64,000 nt of DNA, taken from assembly GCA_024169445.1 (NCBI GenBank), contig JALKFA010000001.1:1302001-1366000 (forward strand), in the 5' to 3' direction. Of the stretch, positions 50,493-59,257 are shown in pieces. The translations under genes and the position numbers were made by a program. Positions within the stretch are counted from its first letter, which is position 1; each line of letters starts with the position of its first letter. The notes beneath the pieces were generated by a model that worked only from the letters and a program-made list of their open reading frames with translations, was not told the origin of the DNA and did not search any database. The stretch comes from Buttiauxella agrestis ATCC 33320 (GTDB lineage: Bacteria > Pseudomonadota > Gammaproteobacteria > Enterobacterales > Enterobacteriaceae).

Positions 50493-51785
50493 CTAGCGTT
50501 TCAACCGTGAAACCAACTCAAACTCTTTAAACGCCACTGGTCGTTGCTGCTGCATCGAAATATTCCCGGCAATCCCGGTCAAAATCGACATCGCTCCGTC
50601 ATGGTGATCGGCGGCGCGTTGCAGTGGATCATGGCCCGGTTCGCCAAACAAATCCGCCAGCATCGCGTTATCGCCACCGCCGTGGCCACCCGCACCAACA
50701 GTGAAATCGGCTTTATAAGGTGCGGCAAACATCGGGAACACGGTGATATCACAGCTTTCCAGACTCCCTTCATTTTCACGCTCGCCACCGGCGTTGACGT
50801 AAGACATCTCCACCAGTTTCATTTCCAGCCGCCCACGGCTGCCGTTGAACACCACATTCAACCCTTCCCATGGCAAATACGCATTCAGCGAATAAGTCAT
50901 CTGCACCTGGTTTTGGTATTTCACCATCACTGACAGCGTATCTTCGATGTTAATACCCTCGCTGAATACGCTCTGATCGCGGAAGTAGTTATCTTCGTGC
51001 TCCGCATCCAGATACAGCGCTTTGAGCTGCGCATTTTCTTCCATGTGCAGTGCAAACGGGTCATCTTTCGCGGCAGCAAAACCATTTGCGCGTGGATAAA
51101 ACTGCGAAACACCACGCTTTTCGGCATTCTCTTTGCCATAAAAACGCAAACCGCCTTCCGCATACACCCGTTCCGGATAACTGCCCAGCCAGAAGTTCAT
51201 CAGGTCAAAGTGATGGGTCGATTTATGCACCAGCAGGCCGCCGCTGTTACGTTTTTCACGGTGCCAGCGACGGAAGTAATCTGCGCCATGCTCCGTGTTG
51301 AGCAACCATTCGAAATGTACTGAAAACACCTCGCCAATGGTTTCTTCCATCAGTAACTCACGGATTTTGCTGTGGTGCGGCGCATAACGATAATTGAAAG
51401 CGACGCGCACTTCGCGGCCGGTTTGCTCAATAGCATCCAGAATACGCAGGGCACGCTGTTCATCAATGGTCATCGGTTTTTCGGTAATCACATCACAACC
51501 GGCGTGCAGCGCGCGCACGATGTAATCATCATGCGTACGGTCCATGGTGGTGACAATGACGATATCCGGGCGTGTCTCGCGGATCATGGTTTCAAAATCT
51601 GCGGCTTTCCAGGTCGACGCGGGTGCCGCACCGGTGTTGGTCAGAAGCTTGTTAGCGTAATTCATACGCGTCTGATTGGTATCGCAAAATGCCACCAGTT
51701 GCGCATTGTCTTTCCATTTACCGCCGATCGCTTCGATATACAACCCGGCGCGACCACCCGTTCCTACCAACGCATATTTTTTCAT
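50493..51785 (-). CDS. Gfo/Idh/MocA-family oxidoreductase
   Basis: A 430-residue NAD(P)-dependent sugar dehydrogenase-type protein. The N-terminal Rossmann motif is KKYALVGTGGRAGLYIEAIG and the EKP motif is DVITEKPMTIDEQRALRI. The C-terminal alpha/beta domain contains the SGGLLVHKSTHHFDLMNFWL pattern with conserved Lys and His. Substrate unknown; this family acts on inositols, glucose derivatives and glycosides (some members are GH109-like hydrolases). Divergent from an unrecognised enzyme-like gene, with a REP between them. Confidence 0.85.
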   Translation of the reverse strand: MKKYALVGTGGRAGLYIEAIGGKWKDNAQLVAFCDTNQTRMNYANKLLTNTGAAPASTWKAADFETMIRETRPDIVIVTTMDRTHDDYIVRALHAGCDVITEKPMTIDEQRALRILDAIEQTGREVRVAFNYRYAPHHSKIRELLMEETIGEVFSVHFEWLLNTEHGADYFRRWHREKRNSGGLLVHKSTHHFDLMNFWLGSYPERVYAEGGLRFYGKENAEKRGVSQFYPRANGFAAAKDDPFALHMEENAQLKALYLDAEHEDNYFRDQSVFSEGINIEDTLSVMVKYQNQVQMTYSLNAYLPWEGLNVVFNGSRGRLEMKLVEMSYVNAGGERENEGSLESCDITVFPMFAAPYKADFTVGAGGHGGGDNAMLADLFGEPGHDPLQRAADHHDGAMSILTGIAGNISMQQQRPVAFKEFELVSRLKR

Positions 51786-51806
51786 AATGTCCTCAATTTA
51801 AATAAG

Positions 51807-51838
51807 TGGTAGATGACGCTCGCGCTTATCCACCCTAC
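51807..51838. repeat. Single REP unit between divergent genes
   Basis: GTGGTAGATGACGCTCGCGC with TTATCCACCCTAC matches the REP units at 15282 and 59221. Its position between two divergent starts is unusual for REP units. Confidence 0.75.
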
Positions 51839-51871
51839 AATTCCTGCCTGGTTTTATTTCCGGTAATGCTT

Positions 51872-53428
51872 ATGAAACTGGTTCCGCATCAATTAATGGA
51901 GTTAAACAGCCCGTTTATTTGGCACTGGCCGTGGTTGGTTTCCTGTGTCAACGCCGCCAAAGTTCATGGTTTTACCGGCATTATTCTTCATCAGCAGGAG
52001 CTGCTTTCGCTGCTGGCGACACCGTCACCCCTCAGTCACCGCTTCGACGTTGAAAATCTGATTCATCAGCAAAATAACGCCCTGCAATATTTAAAAAAGG
52101 TCAGTGCTTATTTGCAGGAATTTAATCTCAGCTTCTGGCTGCAAGGCGAAGCCGCGCCGACCGATGACATCATCAGACGTAAATTCCCGGAGTTTGCATT
52201 TGATGAGCGCAGCACGCCCGATTTCTGGCAACAGTTTTATTCGTCGAGCCTGACCCGCTTATTGCCGTTATTACCGCATCTCAGCGGCGTGATATTAAGC
52301 CTGACCACCCCACAATTTCAGACCGACGGCTGGCAACAAAGCCTGCATCACGTCTGGAGTCTGTTACGCGCTCAGGGCAAAAAGCTCATCCTGCGCGATT
52401 TCATTGATACCAGTTGGCCACGCCAGCAACTTTCCCGCGTGTTATCTGGCCTGCCGGATGATGTTCGCGCCTCGATTAAAGCCACGGAACTGGATTACCA
52501 TCCAGGTTTTGCTAACCATCCGAATATTGTTGCGCTCAGCGGGCGTAAAAAATGGATCGAATACGATCTCTGGGGCATTGGCTACGGCTGGACTGTTCTG
52601 CCGTGTTATCTGGCCGATGAAATCCAGGGACGCCTGAGCTGGGCGACCAGCCTCGCCGACCACAATATCGAAACCATTACCGCGCGCGTTTCGTGGCAGT
52701 GGCTGTCTGACGGACTGACGATGGATTCCGCCAATGGCATCAATCTTTTCGGCCTGAGTGCCGCGAATAACACCGCACCCTCTTCGGTTATCGACAGCTG
52801 GATTGAGCATCAAAAACTCGCTTTCCGCAGCAAGCGTGATCGCCAGCGTTTCAGCGATTTGTACACCTCAAGCTACGACTGGCTATGCAAAACGCCGAAT
52901 CTGCTTGGGCGGCGTATGCACTACCAAAGCCAAATCCCGGAAAGTTATGCTCAGGCGCAACAACTGCTGCATACCGATGTTCGCAGCGCCAACTGGGCGC
53001 AGGCGTTTCAGCCACTTTTCCCGACCGATGACCCGGCGCTCGGTGCTGAACAGCGCCAGTTGATTGAACTGGAAAAACAGAGCGCCCAGTTCCTTGCAAG
53101 CTCCGCCGTACAGCAACTGCGTGAACTGCGCATCACCTGCCACAACGACACGCTGGAGCGCCTCGATGCCGCCTGGCTCAACGCCGATATGTACGGCCAA
53201 CTCTTTTCGCATGTCGCCTTCGCGGTCAGCGATATGCAAATCAGTGAGCATTATGGCGGCAGTGCTCTGGTGGCGAAAACCGCCGCTCAGCATCGCGAAA
53301 CGTTACTGCGTTTTGCCGATACGCTTGAACTCTGGGCGGATTCGCCGCCCTCAGGCAGCCCGCACTATGTTTCATTACTGCTCAATGCCGAACGGTTACG
53401 CGGATTCGCTGTGAGCTTGTTGGGATAA
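51872..53428 (+). CDS. Unrecognised protein, possibly a glycoside-hydrolase-like TIM barrel
   Basis: I do not recognise this family with certainty. A 518-residue soluble protein (start ATG 51872, MKLVPHQLMELNSPFIWHWP; upstream in-frame starts run through the REP and are less likely). Repeated alternation of strand and helix, with phrases such as KLILRDFIDTSWPRQQLSRV, ALSGRKKWIEYDLWGIGYGW and RVSWQWLSDGLT, resembles TIM-barrel glycoside hydrolases such as alpha-glucuronidases. No signal peptide. It is divergent from a Gfo/Idh dehydrogenase, suggesting shared action on a sugar. Catalytic residues not assigned. Confidence 0.6.
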   Translation: MKLVPHQLMELNSPFIWHWPWLVSCVNAAKVHGFTGIILHQQELLSLLATPSPLSHRFDVENLIHQQNNALQYLKKVSAYLQEFNLSFWLQGEAAPTDDIIRRKFPEFAFDERSTPDFWQQFYSSSLTRLLPLLPHLSGVILSLTTPQFQTDGWQQSLHHVWSLLRAQGKKLILRDFIDTSWPRQQLSRVLSGLPDDVRASIKATELDYHPGFANHPNIVALSGRKKWIEYDLWGIGYGWTVLPCYLADEIQGRLSWATSLADHNIETITARVSWQWLSDGLTMDSANGINLFGLSAANNTAPSSVIDSWIEHQKLAFRSKRDRQRFSDLYTSSYDWLCKTPNLLGRRMHYQSQIPESYAQAQQLLHTDVRSANWAQAFQPLFPTDDPALGAEQRQLIELEKQSAQFLASSAVQQLRELRITCHNDTLERLDAAWLNADMYGQLFSHVAFAVSDMQISEHYGGSALVAKTAAQHRETLLRFADTLELWADSPPSGSPHYVSLLLNAERLRGFAVSLLG

Positions 53429-53668
53429 TCATAAGTAGGCGGGGAAGGGTTGTCGTGCGGGAACCTATGGACAAAACGCAGTGTCAGCCAGCAATGGCAA
53501 AACTCGCGATCTGTCTCGCAAAATCGAGAAATTCTCTGTGACGCATATCACGTATAGGCGGCGGGAAACTGTGAGCAATGCTGTATTGAGCGGGGGGAAA
53601 TGCGAAGTCGATCGGCAAGAGATTATTTACATGGGGAAGTATTCTTAATTCCCCGATATCGAGCAGAC

Positions 53669-54745
53669 TCAATCATTCAGTTCTCGCAACAAACGTGTAT
53701 TCAAATACAACCGCTCGCGCCCTGCCGTGACTTCTTCCAGTACGCCAATATCTACTAGTTGTTTGAGATAGACAGATGCCGTTTGGCGCTTTGCTATTCC
53801 GCCATCGACCAGGTTTTCAATTCGGCAGTACGGTTGTGCAAATAACACTTGTACCAGTTCCCATGAATAGATTTTTGGAAGTTTTTCGCGAATCCAGGCT
53901 GTTGTTGTTTCGATTAGCTCTCGAACGACGGCAATTTTCTTTGTCGTCCAGTTAGCGGTGTTTTCGACTGCCTCCAAAATAAAGAGAATCCATGGCTCCC
54001 AATTCCCCTCAGCAGTTACGTTACGCAGCAAGGAGTAATAATCGTTACGTCGCTCAAGAATGAAACGAGAAAGGTAGAGAATGGGCAATGATAATAAACC
54101 GCTCTGGATTAAATACAGGATATTCACTATGCGGCCTGTACGCCCGTTTCCGTCCGGGAATGGGTGAATGCATTCAAACTGGTAATGCAAAATAGCCATT
54201 TTAACCAGTGGGTCTAGCTCATCCTGCGCGTGAATGAAGTTTTCCCAGTTGCTCAGCAGATCGCGTATTGCAGCCTCGCCTTCTGGTGGGGTATAGACAA
54301 TATTCATATGCTGGTCACGCAGCACAGTGCCAGGCGTTTTGCGTATATCGGTATCAATCGCTCGTAACGTCGTACAAATTTCTACTGCTGTATTGGCACA
54401 TAGCGGATGGGTTATCAGGTGGTTAACGCCTTCATAAAGCGCAGTGCGGTAGCGCAACGCTTCTTTGGTCGCCGGGTCGGCGTGTTCAGCGCGGTTAACA
54501 AACTGGAAAAGTTGATCGCTGGTCGTCACGATGTTTTCAATGCGCGAGGAGTCTTTTGCTTCCAGCATAGGTAGCAGGTTGATCAGCAATCCTTGATCAG
54601 GAAGTAATTCTCCAGCGGTTTTCAGTTCAGCTAGTGCTGCCCTGGCATTGATGCAGGCCTTAAGCACATTCCGAGTTTCGATATTTTCAATATCTGGTGG
54701 CAAGAGAGGAAGTTGATTGTAAGGCTTATCCGCTGTCCAATTCAT
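53669..54745 (-). CDS. Class II Fic-domain AMP-transferase with winged-helix tail
   Basis: A 358-residue Fic protein. The catalytic core is HPFPDGNGRTGR at residues 194-205 with His194, and the flap is in VYTPPEGEAA. The inhibitory motif (S/T)xxxE(G/N) is SSRIEN at 66-71 (Glu70 blocks ATP), placed N-terminal to the core, so this is class II. The C-terminal 70 residues look like a winged helix (GIAKRQTASVYLKQLVDIGV). Fic proteins AMPylate hydroxyl residues of target proteins. Divergent in neighbourhood from actP by a 70-bp duplicated region. Target unknown; similar chromosomal Fic genes are common in enterics. Confidence 0.9.
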   Translation of the reverse strand: MNWTADKPYNQLPLLPPDIENIETRNVLKACINARAALAELKTAGELLPDQGLLINLLPMLEAKDSSRIENIVTTSDQLFQFVNRAEHADPATKEALRYRTALYEGVNHLITHPLCANTAVEICTTLRAIDTDIRKTPGTVLRDQHMNIVYTPPEGEAAIRDLLSNWENFIHAQDELDPLVKMAILHYQFECIHPFPDGNGRTGRIVNILYLIQSGLLSLPILYLSRFILERRNDYYSLLRNVTAEGNWEPWILFILEAVENTANWTTKKIAVVRELIETTTAWIREKLPKIYSWELVQVLFAQPYCRIENLVDGGIAKRQTASVYLKQLVDIGVLEEVTAGRERLYLNTRLLRELND

Positions 54746-54883
54746 ATGTTTAAAAAATCCTATTTTATCGACATGTCACGGCGATATGTCGATACGATAA
54801 ACATATCACGGCAATATGTTTAAAAAATATGATTTCATCGACATATTCCGAAAATGTGTCGATGCCATAAACATAGCCCGGCT
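54744..54883. repeat. Tandem duplication of a 70-bp unit upstream of the fic gene
   Basis: Unit 1 (54744-54813) and unit 2 (54814-54883) both start ATATGTTTAAAAAAT and share ATCGACAT, TGTCGAT, ATAAACATA and a CNCGGC end. Each contains the inverted pair CGACAT/ATGTCG. Repeated CGACATAT/ATATGTCG half-sites make this a candidate operator array for an autoregulating wHTH protein. Confidence 0.8.
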
Positions 54884-54896
54884 CAAACGAGCCGGG
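54877..54896 (-). terminator. Hairpin after actP
   Basis: CCCGGCTC-AAAC-GAGCCGGG, a perfect 8-bp stem 16 bases past the actP stop on the minus strand, followed by CTATGTTTATGG. The tail is weakly T-rich. It overlaps the end of the second 70-bp unit. Confidence 0.65.
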
Positions 54897-54911
54897 AAAG
54901 GATAATGCTAA

Positions 54912-56570
54912 TTAGTGCGCACGGCCTTGTTCAATACCAATCCCGGTCTGGGAACGGATGAACTGAGCACGGAATTTCTCACGTTCGAGATTGCCTTCCG
55001 GGCTGTTATCAGTGGCTGAGAACACCCAGATACCCACAAACGCCACCAGAATCGAGAACAGTGCCGGGTATTCGTACGGGAAGATGGCCGTTGCGTGACC
55101 CAGAACCTGCACCCAAACGGTTGGGCCGAGGATCATCAACAGCACCGCCGTAATCAGGCCGAGCCAGCCGCCAATCATCGCGCCACGCGTGGTCAGTTTT
55201 GACCAGTACATCGACAGCAGAATAATGGGGAAGTTACAGCTCGCGGCAATCGAGAATGCAAGTCCGACCATGAAGGCGATGTTTTGTTTCTCGAACAAAA
55301 TCCCCAACAAGATTGCCACCACGCCCAACACCAGAACGGTGATTTTCGACACTCTCAGCTCATCACGTTCAGACGCACCTTTACGGAATACGTTAGCGTA
55401 AAGGTCATGCGAAACCGCAGACGCGCCTGCCAGCGTTAAACCCGCTACCACTGCAAGAATGGTGGCGAAGGCAACCGCCGAGATAAAGCCTAAGAACAAG
55501 CTGCCACCGACGGCGTTAGCCAGGTGAACCGCAGCCATGTTGTTACCACCAATCAATGCGCCAGCCGCATCTTTAAAGGCAGGGTTTGCCCCAACCAACA
55601 TGATGGCGCCAAAGCCGATGATAAAGGTCAGGATGTAGAAATAACCCATAAAGCCGGTGGCAAACAGCACGCTTTTACGCGCTTCGCGGGCATCGCTCAC
55701 GGTGAAGAAACGCATCAAAATGTGTGGCAAACCGGCGGTACCAAACATCAAACCTAATCCCAGCGACAGCGCTGATATTGGGTCTTTCACCAGCCCGCCA
55801 GGACTCATAATCGCCACACCTTTCGGGTGCACGGCAATGGCTTCGGCAAACAGATTGTTGAAGCTGAAGCCCACGTGTTTCATCACCATAAAGGCCATGA
55901 AACTTGCGCCGAACAGCAACAACACCGCTTTGATGATTTGCACCCAGGTGGTTGCCAGCATGCCGCCGAACAACACGTACATCACCATCAACACGCCAAC
56001 CAGCACCACCGCAACATGGTAGTTCAGGCCAAACAGCAACTGGATAAGTTTACCCGCGCCGACCATTTGGGCAATCAGGTATAACGCGACGACCACCAGA
56101 GAACCGCAGGCCGACAGAATACGGATTGGCCCCTGTTTCAGGCGATAGGAAGCCACGTCAGCAAAGGTATATTTACCGAGGTTACGCAGGCGTTCAGCAA
56201 TCAGGAACAGGATAATTGGCCAGCCGACCAAAAAGCCCAATGAGTAAATCAGGCCGTCGTAGCCGGAGGTAAATACCAGCGCCGAAATACCGAGGAACGA
56301 AGCGGCAGACATATAGTCACCCGCAATCGCCAGGCCATTCTGGAAGCCAGTAATATTGCCGCCAGCGGTGTAATAATCGCTACGCGTGCGGGTGCGTTTT
56401 GACGCCCAATAAGTAATACCCAACGTAAAGGCGACGAAAATCACGAACATGATAATTGCCTGCCAGTTGGTAGGCTGGCGTTGCACAGCCCCCGTAATAG
56501 CATCAGCGGCAAACGCAGAGGCTGGCAGGCTTAACAGCGGTGCGGTAGCAAGGCCGAGAAGACGTTTCAT
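54912..56570 (-). CDS. actP: ActP, acetate/solute:sodium symporter
   Basis: Inner-membrane acetate and glycolate permease of the SSS family; 552 residues (E. coli 549). A signal-like N-terminus ([21 protein letters not shown]) is followed by 13 membrane segments, including [23 protein letters not shown] (about residues 62-84) and [19 protein letters not shown]. Its ATG overlaps the yjcH stop (ATGA). Third gene of acs-yjcH-actP for acetate scavenging. Confidence 0.96.
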   Translation of the reverse strand: MKRLLGLATAPLLSLPASAFAADAITGAVQRQPTNWQAIIMFVIFVAFTLGITYWASKRTRTRSDYYTAGGNITGFQNGLAIAGDYMSAASFLGISALVFTSGYDGLIYSLGFLVGWPIILFLIAERLRNLGKYTFADVASYRLKQGPIRILSACGSLVVVALYLIAQMVGAGKLIQLLFGLNYHVAVVLVGVLMVMYVLFGGMLATTWVQIIKAVLLLFGASFMAFMVMKHVGFSFNNLFAEAIAVHPKGVAIMSPGGLVKDPISALSLGLGLMFGTAGLPHILMRFFTVSDAREARKSVLFATGFMGYFYILTFIIGFGAIMLVGANPAFKDAAGALIGGNNMAAVHLANAVGGSLFLGFISAVAFATILAVVAGLTLAGASAVSHDLYANVFRKGASERDELRVSKITVLVLGVVAILLGILFEKQNIAFMVGLAFSIAASCNFPIILLSMYWSKLTTRGAMIGGWLGLITAVLLMILGPTVWVQVLGHATAIFPYEYPALFSILVAFVGIWVFSATDNSPEGNLEREKFRAQFIRSQTGIGIEQGRAH

Positions 56571-56881
56571 GATACCTTCACCTCGCGCAGCACAGCGTTA
56601 TTCAGACGGTCAAATTCACCGTTCGCCCGCCAGACATAAACGCCCGTGAGGAAGAATGAAATCAGAATCACGCCAACCCCAATCGGAATGCCGCGGGTGA
56701 CGGTGGTGCCTGCGTGCAAAGGTGTGCCCAGCCAGCCAGGCGCGAAGGCAATGAGCAGGATAAAGCTGATATAAATCACCAGCATGATGATGGACAAAAT
56801 GGTGGCAAACCGTTGCCGTTTAGCGACTAACTCCCTGAAATGCGCACTGTCTTCTATCCGTTGATAAAGTTGATCACTCAT
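56567..56881 (-). CDS. yjcH: YjcH, small inner-membrane protein of the acs operon
   Basis: A 104-residue DUF485 membrane protein, the same length as E. coli YjcH. Start at the second Met (ATG 56881, [20 protein letters not shown]); membrane segments [20 protein letters not shown] and [20 protein letters not shown]. Between acs and actP, and overlapping actP. Probably assists ActP; no enzymatic role is known. Confidence 0.94.
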   Translation of the reverse strand: MSDQLYQRIEDSAHFRELVAKRQRFATILSIIMLVIYISFILLIAFAPGWLGTPLHAGTTVTRGIPIGVGVILISFFLTGVYVWRANGEFDRLNNAVLREVKVS

Positions 56882-56930
56882 CACAGATCTCTCCAGAGTA
56901 GGGGTTGGGTTTTTTATTGTTTTGTTTTGG

Positions 56931-57016
56931 CTCCTTCTCCAGGGGGAGAAGGTTGGGATGAGGGCATTTCACCATGGAAACTCCCTCACCCCGGCCCTCT
57001 CCAAAAAGGAGAGGGG
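56931..57016. repeat. Two palindromic repeats between acs and yjcH
   Basis: CTCCTTCTCC-AGGGGGAGAAGG with TTGGGATGAGGG (56931-56964), then CTCCCTCACCCCGGCCCTCT with CCAAAAAGGAGAGGGG (56981-57016). In an operon this could differentially protect the upstream acs mRNA, as at malE-malF. Confidence 0.75.
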
Positions 57017-57024
57017 AAGAGCAG

Positions 57025-58980
57025 TTAAGGCATGGTAATAGCTTGTTTTTCTTCCAGTAACTTCTCAACAACGCCCGGATCGGCAAGCGTTGAAGTATCA
57101 CCAAAGTTGCTGGTATCGCCGGCGGCGATTTTGCGCAAAATACGACGCATAATCTTGCCAGAGCGGGTTTTCGGTAGTGAATCTGTCCAGTGCAAAATAT
57201 CCGGTGTGGCAAGTGGGCCAATCTCTTTACGCACCCAGTTTCGCACTTCGGTATACAACTCAGGCGTTGGCTCTTCGCCGTGATTTAGCGTCACATAGGC
57301 ATAAATCGCCTGGCCTTTAATGCTATGTGGAATGCCGACCACTGCCGCTTCGGCCACTTTTGGATGCGACACCAGCGCGGACTCGATTTCTGCGGTACCC
57401 AGACGGTGACCGGAAACGTTGAGCACATCGTCCACACGTCCGGTTATCCAGTAGTAACCGTCTTCGTCGCGACGTGCGCCGTCACCGCTGAAATACATGT
57501 TTTTGAAGGTCGAGAAATAGGTCTGCTCGAAACGTTCGTGGTCGCCAAACAGCGTGCGCGCCTGGCCTGGCCATGAATCGGTGATCACCAGGTTACCTTC
57601 GGTTGCACCTTGTTGCGGGTTGCCTTCGTTATCTACCAGCGCCGGTTGCACGCCAAAGAATGGACGAGTCGCGGAACCGGCTTTCAGCTCGGTGGCACCA
57701 GGCAGTGGCGTAATCATGAAACCGCCGGTTTCGGTCTGCCACCAGGTGTCGACTACCGGGCATTTCTCGTTACCAATTTTCTTCCAGTACCATTCCCACG
57801 CTTCCGGGTTGATAGGCTCGCCCACGGAACCCAAAATGCGCAGCGATGAACGATCGGTATTTTCAATCGCTTTGTCACCTTCGGCCATTAAGGCGCGAAT
57901 CGCAGTTGGCGCGGTATAAAGAATATTCACTTTATGTTTATCAACAACTTGTGCCATGCGGTTTGGTGCAGGCCAGTTTGGCACGCCTTCAAACATCAGC
58001 GTGATCGCACCACATGCCAGTGGGCCGTACAGCAAATAACTGTGGCCGGTGACCCAACCCACGTCGGCGGTACACCAGTAAACGTCGCCCTGATGGTAAT
58101 CAAAGACATATTTAAAGGTGGTTGCGGCATAAACCAGGTAACCGCCGGTGGTGTGCAGCACGCCTTTTGGCTTGCCTGTTGAACCGGAGGTGTAAAGGAT
58201 AAACAGCGGATCTTCGGCGTTCACTTCGACGGGCTGGTGGTGAGTGCTGGCTTTCTCAACCAATTCGCTCCACCACAAGTCGCGGCCTTCTTTCCACTCA
58301 ATATTCCCGCCAGTACGTTTAAGCACAATCACGTGTTCAATAGTTTTAACACCAGGGTTTTTCAGCGCTTCATCAACGTTTTTCTTCAGGGGAATCGAGC
58401 GTCCTGCACGAACGCCTTCGTCGGCGGTGATCACCAGCTTAGAGCTGGAATCGATAATGCGCCCGGCGACCGCTTCTGGTGAGAAGCCACCAAAAATCAC
58501 CGAATGTACCGCGCCAATACGCGCGCAAGCCAGCATCGCAACGGCGGCTTCCGGCACCATCGGCATATAAATCGCCACCACATCGCCTTTCTTGATGCCG
58601 AGTTCTACCAGGGTATTGGCAAAACGGCACACTTCACGATGCAGTTCACGATAGGTAATAGTTTTGCTCTGGGTTGCGTCGTCGCCTTCCCAGATGATCG
58701 CGGTCTGATCGCCGCGATCTTTAAGATGACGATCCAGGCAGTTTGCGGCCAGATTCAGCGTGCCGTCTTCATACCATTTGATTGACACGTTTCCAGGTGC
58801 GAAAGAGGTGTTTTTCACCTTTTTATAAGGTTTGATCCAATCAAGGATCTTCCCTTGCTCGCCCCAAAAAGCGTCGGGGTCATGCACCGAGTGTTGGTAC
58901 ATGGATTGGTACTGCTCCGGTGTTATCAGGCAATTGTCCGCGATATTGGCGGGAATGGCGTGTTTATGTATTTGGCTCAT
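57025..58980 (-). CDS. acs: Acs, acetyl-CoA synthetase
   Basis: AMP-forming high-affinity acetate activation; 651 residues (E. coli 652). The adenylation signature is [20 protein letters not shown], with A5-like WWQTETGG and [20 protein letters not shown]. Lys609, the residue controlled by acetylation and CobB, is in [15 protein letters not shown]. First gene of acs-yjcH-actP. In E. coli nrf genes lie upstream; here fdhF does. Confidence 0.98.
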   Translation of the reverse strand: MSQIHKHAIPANIADNCLITPEQYQSMYQHSVHDPDAFWGEQGKILDWIKPYKKVKNTSFAPGNVSIKWYEDGTLNLAANCLDRHLKDRGDQTAIIWEGDDATQSKTITYRELHREVCRFANTLVELGIKKGDVVAIYMPMVPEAAVAMLACARIGAVHSVIFGGFSPEAVAGRIIDSSSKLVITADEGVRAGRSIPLKKNVDEALKNPGVKTIEHVIVLKRTGGNIEWKEGRDLWWSELVEKASTHHQPVEVNAEDPLFILYTSGSTGKPKGVLHTTGGYLVYAATTFKYVFDYHQGDVYWCTADVGWVTGHSYLLYGPLACGAITLMFEGVPNWPAPNRMAQVVDKHKVNILYTAPTAIRALMAEGDKAIENTDRSSLRILGSVGEPINPEAWEWYWKKIGNEKCPVVDTWWQTETGGFMITPLPGATELKAGSATRPFFGVQPALVDNEGNPQQGATEGNLVITDSWPGQARTLFGDHERFEQTYFSTFKNMYFSGDGARRDEDGYYWITGRVDDVLNVSGHRLGTAEIESALVSHPKVAEAAVVGIPHSIKGQAIYAYVTLNHGEEPTPELYTEVRNWVRKEIGPLATPDILHWTDSLPKTRSGKIMRRILRKIAAGDTSNFGDTSTLADPGVVEKLLEEKQAITMP

Positions 58981-59135
58981 GGCTTTTTTTCTCCTTGTAG
59001 GATGTTAATAATATGTCAAGCAAACGTTAATTGTAGGGGCTTGGGGAGCTTTGTTTACTATTTGGGCGACAGATCACGCATTAATTAAATTGTTGAAAAT
59101 CTAATCAATACATCCCGCACAGAGAGGGGAAAAAG

Positions 59136-59166
59136 GCAAAAAAAAAGCTGCCGAATGGGCAGCTTT
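59136..59166 (-). terminator. Terminator after fdhF (minus strand)
   Basis: AAAGCTGCC-N5-GGCAGCTTT, a 9-bp stem that on the minus strand is followed by a run of T (A tract at 59136-59146). It stands between fdhF and acs, beyond the REP pair. Confidence 0.85.
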
Positions 59167-59177
59167 AGCGTGTTTTG

Positions 59178-59253
59178 TAGGGCGGTTAAGCGCAGCGTCA
59201 ACCGCCACAACTTGCGAAAATGGTGGATGACGCCTGCGGCTTATCCACCCTAC
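59178..59253. repeat. REP pair between fdhF and acs
   Basis: GTAGGGCGGTTAAGCGCAGC with GTCAACCGCC (59178-59207) and the inverted unit GGTGGATGACGCCTGCGGCT with TATCCACCCTAC (59222-59253). Confidence 0.88.
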
Positions 59254-59257
59254 ATTT

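Noticed and set aside
53484-53672. 62-residue frame on the minus strand overlapping the fic stop, possible antitoxin
   Set aside because: It needs a TTG start, lacks a ribosome site, and class II Fic proteins carry their own inhibitory helix. No antitoxin-like motif is seen.
58981-59135. CRP sites upstream of acs
   Set aside because: GACAGATCACG is a half-match only; the two CRP sites known in E. coli could not be placed with confidence.
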